Below, one piece after another: positions 18,287 to 26,505 of a stretch of DNA of 27,047 bases. Numbering within the stretch: the stretch's first letter is position 1; each line of letters starts with the position of its first letter. The notes below the pieces were generated by a model. It searched no databases and had not been told where the DNA came from. It saw only the letters and a program-made list of their open reading frames with translations. Source of the stretch: Haplomitrium mnioides (Eukaryota; Marchantiophyta; Haplomitriopsida; Calobryales); NCBI GenBank assembly GCA_049999725.1, contig JBNGIS010012779.1, positions 1 through 27,047 on the forward strand, written 5' to 3'. Position numbers and translations under genes: made by a program.

Positions 18287-19021
18287 ATTTGTTTGTAAGC
18301 ATTCTCTACACTATAAGCTCAACAAAATCTTCATTTAGCCTTCTAATCTAGGAAGCCCTCCAATTGTCCATTCCAAATTTTGACAGATTTAAGTTTTCCA
18401 ACCTAATAGTGATTGTTTCTTTGCAGACTCTACATTGCTGGATTGTAGACGCCCTTACTTTGTTTTTATCTTCCTCAGATACTGTCTAAGGGTCCACTTA
18501 CTCACATTCTTGGAATGTTCGCAACCATTTGTGCAAGTGCCTTTTCGCTCTTGACTTTGGAGGTCGAACTTGCTCCAACTCTGCTTCTTGCTCTGAGCTA
18601 CTTGGTGTTGAGGACGAAGGGGTAGCAGAAGAAGACCTTGCTGGAGATTTGGAGGAGGTTGGCTACTCCTCAATAACTAGAGCTGGAACAAGCTTTTTCT
18701 TTTCAACCATCTATTTCTTCTTTTTGGAAGCCTCAGCTGGCTCCACCTCCTTTCTTCTTTTTTTTTTTGCATAGAAGAACCTACAATGTGAACTGAAAAT
18801 GTAGCCGTGGTCGGGTGCGACACTACATATTGAATATTTATGCCCTCCTTGAGCTTCAAAATTTTGATGTTGATGGCAAACTTTATAAAATCCTGTTCGA
18901 CGCGCTTCACGTCTTGGTAAGCATTGACAAAATCCGCCAAAATTTGAGTAAACTGGAAACAAAACGAAATGTAATCAAACACAAGTACAAATGGACTTAA
19001 CATTCCGTGTTAGAAAAAATA

Positions 19022-19185
19022 CAATGCAATGGATGCACGCATGGACTTGAGAGTCCATGCACGCAAGGACCTCGCAGTCCAAGTGCGCATGGACTTGATA
19101 GTCCAAGTGGGCGTGGACTTGGAAGTCTATGCATGCATGGACCTAGAAGTCCTTGTGCGTAAGAACTTGGAAGTCCATACGCTGC
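19022..19185. repeat. Palindromic 24-bp minisatellite array B2 (short)
   Basis: About seven units, equivalent to array B1 of copy 1 and just upstream of the linker exon of copy 2. The last recognisable unit (GAAGTCCATACG) ends near 19183, where similarity to copy 1 ends. Confidence 0.88.
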
Positions 19186-19600
19186 CGTAGTATGCGTTTT
19201 CTTCTCTAGGAATACATATGGTATCTGGATGTAGCAAGTAACCACACATCAACATATTGGATGCATAGGAATTGTTGAAAATAATTCTCTTGTAAGCACC
19301 AACACGTTTGAAATCTCTCCAATATACTGCTGCGATCTCATCCTCTTTGCCATAGAAGATTGGAATCATTCCAAGTTTTTGTTAATTGACAATGTTCCTT
19401 CACTTGAGTTTGTCTTTCCACCACACCTACCACAATACAAAAATATGGACCTTGGAAATTGCTTGAATTAGAATACAAAACACAAATTGGTTAGGATCTG
19501 CCAAAATTTGCTCCATTCTTTCCACTCCAAATTGCTCAACCAACCATTGACGCATATGGATCTTAGCCACTATAAATACTTGTACTACGATGGTCATTCC
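19186..19600 (-). pseudogene. Unrecognised open stretch next to array B2
   Basis: Read on the minus strand, one frame runs from about 19600 to 19186 with only three stops. It contains VVQVFIVAKIHMRQWLVEQF, GVERMEQILADPNQFVFC, PIFYGKEDEIAAVYWRDFK, RVGAYKRIIFNNSYASNMLM and CGYLLHPDTICIPREENA. The composition is clearly protein-like. I do not recognise the family. It has replaced the first exons of the duplicated gene, so it may be a different gene remnant brought in by rearrangement or a divergent 5' part of the same gene family. Confidence 0.4.
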
Positions 19601-19604
19601 TTAG

Positions 19605-19874
19605 TCACCTATTGAAGCCGTTTAGAACTCTCTCCTTGATGCAATGGAATGATTGTTCATGTTCCACGGTCCATACCCACTTCGTTGAAGAGTACAAACG
19701 TTGATACAATGGTGCACCCAAAGAGGCAAAGTCGTTTAGTAAGAATAAGTAGTAGTTCATCAAGTTGATAAAAAGTTTCAACTCATTGTTATTGCGTGGC
19801 GGCGGTACATTGTCTATTCTTCTCACAATTTCAGAAATTCGTAGCCACTTTCTTGTCACGTCTTCACTTGACAT
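19605..19874 (-). mobile_element. Orphan Ty3/Gypsy RT-RNase H fragment
   Basis: An 89-codon open piece reads RRIDNVPPPRNNNELKLFIN, LMNYYLFLLNDFASLGAPLY and TKWVWTVEHEQSFHCIKERV. It matches the RT thumb-to-RNase H junction of Gypsy elements (P-P-x-N-x-x-EL-x-x-FLGL-NYY-x-x-F-x-x-PLY-x-L, then W-W-x-x-E-x-x-AF). It differs in sequence from the same region of the larger Gypsy element upstream (23082-22762) and has no other domains beside it. It is therefore a separate, older insertion scrap. Confidence 0.7.
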
Positions 19875-19889
19875 TCAAAACTCCTGGCT

Positions 19890-20830
19890 TTATTAGAAAT
19901 CCTCCCTTAAGTGATTGTCCTCCTCTAATGAGTATTCTTAGTAGCGTTCTCAAGAGCTCTTCCAAGCGCTTTCCCAATAGTTCTCCAAGAATGAACTCCC
20001 CTAATGAAGTCTAAGCTCAAGCCTCTCCAAGCTCAAAATGAAAACTAGGTCCCATTCGCTCTCTCTTCTATATCCTTATATACTAGTCTCACTAATTACT
20101 ACTAGTAAAACCTAGAGATGCTTTTCCCATGGGTAAAAGCTAGCCTTTGAATTTCAAATTCAAAAGTATCTCCTAGAATATCTACTAAAGTATCTTTGCC
20201 TTTTTCTCAAGAAGCTTCTCATTTGGAGCTTTTCTCAAAAGTAGTTCTAAAGTAACTTTAACTTTTTCTTACTTTTTCAAGAAGAAGCTTCTCATTTGGA
20301 GCTTTCCTTGACCAAGCATATGATCTAGTCAGCTGATTTCCTTTTATTTGTACATAATACAAAATCTACTTTCATATTTCGAGATTCTTTCAAAGAGTAA
20401 GTCAAAGATTAAAGTAGCTTTTCTTGACTTTTCTCCTTTTTAGTGCTTTTAGAAGAATCCCTCTAAAATCCTTGATACTAGTCCAAATTTCCTATATTAT
20501 ATCTTGTTAGAAAGCTTATAAATTTTTTTTTCTACTTATAAAATAATATTGTCATTTTATTTTATCTATATACTCTCTATTCTGACTTTTTGGTCGAGTC
20601 TTACTTGACCTTTGACCAGCTATAGCTCCTAGTTTACAATAGATTTTTCATTTTTGTAAATTGCTACTAACTACATTTTACATAAATACTATGCTTATGA
20701 AAGTTTAGCTCTAATCTTTACCTAATAAGAACACAGTTTACTCTATATTGATTTTGCTGAAAACCCGAAAAACTCATTTTTCCTTTAATGACCACCTAAT
20801 CCTCCCACATCTCCTTGGTAGGTCTAGTTC
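19890..20830 (-). repeat. LTR-like region of the Gypsy element
   Basis: Non-coding, AT-rich sequence directly downstream of pol on the minus strand. A TATATAAG box at 20082-20075 is followed by a purine-rich, untranslated-leader-like stretch, as in an LTR promoter and R region. Within it a segment beginning GAAGCTTCTCATTTGGAGCT is duplicated at 20211 and 20284 (73 bases apart). No second LTR is available for comparison, so boundaries are nominal. Confidence 0.45.
20075..20082 (-). promoter_or_regulatory. TATA box of the LTR-like region
   Basis: TATATAAG on the minus strand, with a GATATAG stretch just downstream and a purine-rich leader after it. It is positioned as an LTR promoter. Confidence 0.4.
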
Positions 20831-20949
20831 CTCACAAGATCAATATCTACTTCATAATTTTACTTACATACTCCTCTTTCATAGATAGATACTCGGTAGG
20901 TTCAAGCAGTAGTCGACCCACAACACGACATCCACCCCCTCTAAACTTG

Positions 20950-21618
20950 TGCATCCTCCGGTATGCACCAAAATAAAAAAGGTTGTGGTCGGCTTTCACA
21001 TGAATGAATGGATGAACTTGATGTCTTCTTTGATTAAGGATCATCTTCAAAAACCAGCTCCTCAATATCCATAGCACCATCTCTGTTGTTGAAGAGTTTA
21101 ACTCGTTTACCAGCGATTGAAACCTTGAGATTTGTCCCATCCAGTTCTCTTAGGGAATAAGTAGCATTGTCTTGAACTATCACTACCACATACGGTCCAA
21201 ACTAGCGCTTAGAAAAATTTCTGAGTGCACTATGTTGATTGTCCAAGCTATTGTCATACACCAACACCCAATCTCCTTCATGAATCTGCTTAGGCCTCAA
21301 TCGATGTTGGCGATCAAACCTCTCTTTGTTCTTAAAACGAGCTTTCTTCAATCTTTCCATTGCTAGCTCAATATCTTCAGGTCTTCTTTCCAGCTGCGTG
21401 ATCTGTAGTGCAAGAAACTCCTCTCGTGAGATATGATCCTCCCAAAGTAGGGCACTCCAAGTTGGAATATGCTCCTCAATAGGCATAATCGGTTTTTGGC
21501 CTTGGATTAACTCAACAAGCATGTAACCAGTGACTATGCTATGAGTTGTTCTATCAGCCCATAGAGAAAATGGAAGAAGCCTTGGCCACTTAGATGCTTT
21601 CCCCTTGCAAGCCTTCAC
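20950..21618 (-). pseudogene. Gypsy integrase C-terminal remnant
   Basis: The open piece at 21618-21202 (138 codons) reads GKASKWPRLLPFSLWADRTT, HSIVTGYMLVELIQGQKPIM, REEFLALQITQLERRPEDIE and RLRPKQIHEGDWVLVYDNSL. After a stop it continues FGPYVVVIVQDNATYSLREL, the GPY/F module, down to about 20950. No chromodomain-like sequence follows. Confidence 0.8.
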
Positions 21619-21645
21619 AAGAACTTTAATGATGAGTGGATGCCC

Positions 21646-22435
21646 TCATTCACTCTTTCCATTCCCTTCAAGGTTGTAAGCTGTAGTAAGGGCCAATTTG
21701 GCCCCACATTGAGCAAAGAATTCTCTTGCTTCTTGAGCATCTAACTCCCCTCTATCTGCTGTAATCTTCCCCACACATCTATAGCGACAAATGACATCTT
21801 CAAGCAGAAATCTACAAATTGCTTCTGTTGTTTTCACTCACAAGGCTCTACCCTCGACTTGATTTGATAAATCCTCCCTTACTAACACTAAGTAGCATCT
21901 CTACCAGACTCCTATAGGCATGGTGACTAAATCTCCATTTATAATACAAGGCAAGCGGATAAGTCGGATGCAAACCATCTCTATTACGGATTTCTGAATA
22001 TATTTGACATGTTGGACAAGCCTCCACAAAAGAAACCACATCATTGTACACACCTTTCCACCAATATCTCTACTTAAGCTTGACATGAGTAGTAAAGATA
22101 CCTCGATGTCCAGCCCATAAGCTTTCATGGAATTCCTTCAATAGTTGTTTTCGTTCACTGATTTGTGTCACAACTTGTTGTGGCATCTCATTCCCATGTT
22201 TAGCCCTCTTCCAAAGATAGCCATCTTGCAATAAGTACTGATAAGCCTTCTTTCTGATTTGCTGAAGCTGAGCAGTACTCCACTCCAACTTTTTGGTTAA
22301 AGTGCTGAGATAATACCCAATTTCTAACCATTCACCTTCATACAAATCCTCCCTGAAGTCAAGTTGATAAACACTTACACATTTTTGAGCTTGAGAATGT
22401 ACTGAAGTACCGATCTCCTCCGTGTCTTTGATCAT
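21646..22435 (-). pseudogene. Gypsy integrase N-terminal and core remnants
   Basis: The piece at 22435-22070 includes AQLQQIRKKAYQYLLQDGYL and LLKEFHESLWAGHRGIFTTH (the HH half of the zinc finger). The overlapping frame at 22051-21848 continues MYNDVVSFVEACPTCQIY (the CC half). DLVTMPIG at about 21930 corresponds to the first catalytic Asp region. The piece at 21837-21646 reads TTEAICRFLLEDVICRYRCV, GKITADRGELDAQEAREFF (second Asp) and TAYNLEGNGKSE (catalytic Glu). Frameshifts separate the parts. Confidence 0.8.
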
Positions 22436-22453
22436 CGCTCCCTCCTTCTTAAA

Positions 22454-23109
22454 TCAAGCTATAGACAACATATCTGCAATCTGATTTTGTTTTCTAGCAA
22501 TATACTTGAATGTTGGATTTAGCGATTTGATATATGCAATCCACCGCAACATAGCAATATCAGGAGTGGTGCAGTTGGTGATCATCCCAAGCAATGGTAG
22601 GCAATCAGTTTCCACTATGACTAGTGCTCCAATCAAATACTCTCTCTCTCTCTCTCAGCTTTCATTGCCGTCACCACTTCCTAGAGCTCTCTTTTGACTT
22701 GAGAATAACTTCTTTGCCTCTCACTCAACTTTTTTGCTCCAAATCTCACTGCATACCGATGTCATCCTTCATCATCCTGCCCCAAAGCCCATCCAATAAC
22801 TATAAGACTGGTATCCACTGTGAACACTATTGGCTTACCCTCTTCATATGAAATTTGTCGACGAACAGGTGGTGAAGACAAGATTTCCTTCAATTGTCGC
22901 ATTGCTACTCGTTGTTTTTCTTCCCATATGAACTTCTTTCCTTTTCTTAATAAGGAATAAAGAGGATCTGCTATATGTGCAAAATAAGGAATCCATATGT
23001 GATAAAAGACACATGCTCCTAAGAATCTACATACCTTAGTTGTCGAAGTGAATGTGCTTTTCATCATTTGAATTGCATTCACTTTAGTTGGATCAGGTTT
23101 TCGTCCATA
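22454..23109 (-). pseudogene. Gypsy RT thumb and RNase H remnants
   Basis: The piece at 23082-22762 reads TKVCRFLGACVFYHIWIPYF, AHIADPLYSLLRKGKKFIWE and GKPIVFTVDTSLIVIGWALG (RNase H first strand with catalytic Asp). The piece at 22636-22454 reads ALVIVETDCLPLLGMITNCT, TPDIAMLRWIAYIKSLNP and KQNQIADMLS (Asp of D-x-LS). A (CT)n run at 22640-22656 interrupts between them. Confidence 0.8.
22640..22656. repeat. (CT)n microsatellite
   Basis: An uninterrupted CT run of about eight units inside the decayed Gypsy RNase H. Confidence 0.9.
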
Positions 23110-23772
23110 CTATCCACACAAATGTCCTACAATGACCACTTCACATACTCCAAATAGTGATTTAGCTCTTGAAAGGGTTAAGTGTACTTCTTCTAGCCTT
23201 GATAAAATCTGGTCACAATCTGAAATATGGTCAGCAACAAATTTACGACACCTCCTCTGATTTAAGGACTTATTTTTACCTTCTTCCATACAACCCTTGA
23301 TTGGAAGATCATCCAAGAAAGGCATAGTCTTCTCTGGAATAAACTCCCGCAATACTTTATTCATCCTACTCATCATATGAGCAATTGAATTTGTTGCTCT
23401 TTGTGGCAAAGTGCACATCCTTACCAACCCTATTGGAGTTCTCATAGTGGTGATATCCTTGCTCCCCACAGCAAGTTGGAATTGATCATACCTTGAATAG
23501 AGGTCACAATTAGAATAAATAACTCTAACTGCAAAAGCTTCAGCAAATTCATCAACTATAGGTCCCACCCCTATATTTCTGATTGTAACTTGGTTGACAA
23601 GCTGTATATCTTGAATAAATTGTAGTCCTCCATTCTTCTTTGGAATTGTAAACCAACGATTTGAGTAGGGCGCAAAAGATGGTTCAAGAATCCTCATTTG
23701 TAGCTTCTCTTTTAACAAGTCCATAAGCTTGGGCATATGCATTCTAGGGATCAGAATAGGTCGTAATCCCAT
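23110..23772 (-). pseudogene. Gypsy reverse transcriptase
   Basis: The longest open piece of the element (220 codons) contains LLKEKLQMRILEPSFAPYSN, RWFTIPKKNGGLQFIQD, IYSNCDLYSRYDQFQLAVG (first catalytic Asp) and KTMPFLDDLPIKG (FLDD at 23319-23308, the YxDD-box equivalent). It continues CRKFVADHISDCDQILSRLE, LTLSRAKSLFGVCEVVIVGH. Key residues are present, so this segment decayed less than the rest. The upstream start is lost: the frame is disrupted at about 23770, within IPHVPWD-L-P. Confidence 0.85.
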
Positions 23773-24070
23773 GGCACATGTGGAACAATAAATATCACCA
23801 TTGAAGCTACTACCTCCAGATCAACACACCCAATTTCAGCTATTGTAAAAGCAAATGTTTTCTCGTGTTTCCTCAACATTTCTTTGAATTGAAGCTCTTC
23901 TATTGGCAATAGAAAATCATTTGACCACACTTTTAGCTCTTGAAGTGTAGTATCCGTAAACTTGTGACCAATCTACCCTACCTCTCTCAAGCTTTTCTCT
24001 TTGGAAGCTTGTAGCTCTTGTAACTTGGAATCCAATGGTAAAGGTAATGCCACAAGTTGTACCTTCTTGT
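23773..24070 (-). pseudogene. Gypsy region upstream of RT
   Basis: One frame from about 24045 reads PLDSKLQELQASKEKSLREV, a stop, IGHKFTDTTLQELKVWSNDF, LLPIEELQFKEMLRKHEKTF, AFTIAEIGCVDLEVVASMVI and VPHVPWDYDLF. It runs into the RT after a frameshift. This is the usual protease-RT connecting region of this Gypsy lineage. Above 24070 the similarity fades. Confidence 0.65.
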
Positions 24071-24752
24071 CTACCCACCAAAAAATGATTCACGGAGCTC
24101 TTGACACACAGGTTTGTGTGGTGTGAAAAAAAACATTAGTATATAAAACATCGCTTGTTTTCATCTTTCTAATTTCTTTTTTTCATTTTCTTCACAAAAA
24201 GTTTCCAATTTTGTCGTTTTTAGAAATTTCTTAAAAAGTACATATTTTGGGTGGGCTGCAAGAGGTTCATAATATTTAATAAAATAGTTTCTTTAAATAG
24301 TTGATTTTTAGTAAGCCTTTTCAATGGTTGGAGTTTTAAAGAGCAAGAAGAGGTTAGAATTTCAAGATGCATGCATAGGATTTGTTCTTGTTTCTTTTAA
24401 AACCAGTTACAACAACAGTCACATCAAGCCATGATGTTGGTGTTGTTGTATTGGTCTTATGCATGCATACGATTAGTTGTTGTCTCTAGTCATCCTAGGA
24501 ACTTAGAGAGTGTGTTCTGGTTTGTGATCTTTTGTTAGCAAATCTTGTTTTTCTCTTTTTGAAACTTTTGTTTATTTTAAGTCAAACAGATTTTCCTTTT
24601 TTTCAAATTACCTAAAGTTTATTTTTAATCTCTTACAAAGTTTTTACTTCTATCAATCCAAACATTTGTTTAAGATGACTTGAATGTTTTTAGCATCTGA
24701 AGTTGTGTTTTAAAGTTACAAGTATCAACATATGTTTTATTGAACTACTTTT
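24071..24752. other. AT-rich spacer, no gene seen
   Basis: No recognisable protein fragment. T-rich tracts at 24165-24230 and 24540-24650. It separates the minus-strand Gypsy element from the plus-strand gene remnant that begins at 24753, and may contain that gene's upstream exons or introns. Confidence 0.4.
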
Positions 24753-26505
24753 ATGTCTTTCGTGCTTTGTGATGATGTAGTCAAATATAATCGCCAGCTG
24801 TTTCTTCATTGTGATCAACAAATGAAAGAAAGATCAAAACTTGCAAATTATCAAAGAAAATATTATGCAGATGGTCAAAAGTACTTGGGATTTGTCATTG
24901 ATGAAATGGATCAGGAGAAAACTACTATTCCACACTCGCCTTCACCACCCAAAAACATTGATAAAGATTGTTTGATGGGTGTGCATGTTGTTGGTGCTTT
25001 AGCATTCAATCATGCTCTTTCTTCAAGGGTCTTCTTAACGTACAGAAACTTGATAAGCGATTCTAGTTTGATAGTTACTTTACTCAACAAAATATTATGT
25101 GACTTTGAAGGGCCATTGCCTCTAACTTTGTATCTTAAGTTGGACAACATGACACAAGAGAATAAGAATTCTATCTTATTTGGATATCTTAGTCTCCTTA
25201 TTGCCAAGAATGTTTTTCAAAAAGTCAAGGTGGGATTTCTCATGGTTGGCTATATTCATGATCAATCAGTCAAATGTTCAGTCGATTCTCGAAATGTTTA
25301 AAACGTATCAAAGCTTTCACGATTACGAGTCTTAGCGAGGCACTTCAATTATCCTATAATACTAAACCTCAAGCAACTCTTTTGTTGGAAACATGGGATT
25401 TCAAAATGTTTCTACAACAATGTTCCTCTTTGGTTCAAAGGATACATGATATTACCTTTATAATCAACAATTCAAGTTCCAGTTAAATGATTCATAAGAA
25501 AAGATTTGGAGAAAACAATTTTCAACAATTTGGTGACCTTTGGATGGTATTTGTCAACTCAAGTGACTACCTGAAGTGGATAGAGAACTTTGAGTTCAAT
25601 GTTGATTCCTCTCAAGATATATTCTGAAATCAAGCGATCTCAAAAGGAAGAAAGAGAAGTTGATGCTGAGAAAGTGGTAATTTCAATAAGGGACAACATA
25701 AGTGAGAATTGCTACAATTTCTTAACAGATTCTGGTATTCAATGGTGGAATGACTTTTTCCTTGCCTAGCAAGAGATCACGACCTATATCTTTGAAAACA
25801 AAGTCGATGACTCAAAACAAAATTTACTTTTCCACCTTCACAACCGTCAAATACTTGTAATGATTCTCAAAATATTCGTCTAGGTTCTCTGCTTGATGCT
25901 AAGCAGACAAAAGAAGATACTCCAGTATATCAAATATGTTTTACACGTCAAGCAATCTATGATGGAGCACATAGGCTATGAGAAGGGACTTTTCTGCATA
26001 ACACTCGATATGGGCTCAAATTTGACAATCTACATGAGTTGAAAGCTAGAATGTTTATTTGTGTAGCTGCATCTCTGGATCCAAATGGCATACTATTTTG
26101 GGTTGCCAAAGCTCTTGAATTTTTGTCATTTGATGAGGAAGATCCTCCAAACTTGAAATGAATACGTGTTCAATGGTTTGCTTGTAAGGCTGAAGATGCA
26201 TTTTTTGGACAATATTTCCAAAAAAAATAACAACAACAAAAGGGAAACGTAAATCCAAGCTACATATTGATGTGACACAAATTACGATCTTTTCTTTTGA
26301 TTTTCTTCTTACACAAAAAAACCAATTGAAGAAAACCACTCTAGCTACCATTAAATCAAATCTATTTGAGTATAAAAGACAAAAAGCCCTCAATCCTGAA
26401 ATGTTTCAAAGAGATTCAACCATTGTCATTAACAATAAGACAAATCAAGTAAATCTTGATGAGTCTTCTAAACTTGAATTCAAAGAAATCGAGACGAGTG
26501 ACTAA
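24753..26505 (+). pseudogene. DUF7869-like, probably transposon-related gene remnant
   Basis: The open frame at 24753-25301 reads QQMKERSKLANYQRKYYADG, HVVGALAFNHALSSRVFLTY, LPLTLYLKLDNMTQENKNSI, LFGYLSLLIAKNVFQKVKVG and FLMVGYIHDQS. The LDN-T-x-ENKN ... GFL-VGHTHD-x-IDQ-FSR-FS pattern belongs, from recall, to a large uncharacterised family (DUF7869) present in many copies in plants and animals. After a frameshift near 25270 it continues MFSRFSKCLKRIKAFTI, LLLETWDFKMFLQQ and IHDITF. Further pieces follow at 26040-26160 (MFICVAASLDPNGILFWVAK) and 26272-26505 (TTLATIKSNLFEYKRQKALN), ending at a TAA. The conserved Asp, Asn and His suggest a nuclease/transposase-like fold, but this is inference. 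It carries several frameshifts and stops. Confidence 0.6.

Larger units (their letters stand above)
15709..19000 (-). pseudogene. ParB-like/methyltransferase fusion gene, copy 2 (5' truncated)
   Basis: This is the second copy of the gene at 10658-14825, in the same order and orientation. Present are the linker exon (acceptor TTTGTTTCCAG near 18957, then FTQILADFVNAYQDVKRVEQ), the ParB-like block (18286-17960), the middle domain to a donor at 17472, the motif IV exon (DIPC at 16648-16637) and the motif I exon with stop at 15711-15709. The first two exons of copy 1 have no counterpart. Damage includes motif I reading VLDLCFESNT at 16050-16021, where copy 1 has CSGSN, so the SAM-binding glycine is lost. 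Motif IV Tyr is replaced by Cys, and several stops are present. KPKALYKFFIDHLS, deleted in copy 1, is kept. It is non-functional, but it gives much of the ancestral protein by comparison. Confidence 0.7.
15250..19185. repeat. Segmental duplication, copy 2 (5' truncated)
   Basis: This is the second copy of the same unit, in the same orientation as copy 1. It parallels copy 1 from the downstream loose repeats (15295) through array B2. There it stops: the two first exons present in copy 1 (14479-14825) have no counterpart, and unrelated sequence begins after about 19185. The shorter B array (about 160 bases against 315) suggests that the break lies inside the array. Confidence 0.8.
19890..24070 (-). 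mobile_element. Decayed Ty3/Gypsy retrotransposon
   Basis: The minus-strand pol reads RT, RNase H, then integrase, the Gypsy order. The RT has PFLDDLPIKG and DLYSRYDQFQLA. Integrase ends with HRLRPKQIHEGDWVLVYDNS and a GPY-type tail. No chromodomain is apparent. About ten frameshifts or stops separate otherwise well-kept pieces. The 3' part (19890-20830) looks like an LTR. Gag, protease and the 5' LTR were not found above 24070. Confidence 0.85.

Noticed and set aside
10658-19000. DIRS-type retrotransposon as the source of the methylase domain
   Set aside because: DIRS elements carry RT and a tyrosine recombinase with the methylase. Neither is seen between the gene exons, and the gene has spliceosomal introns.
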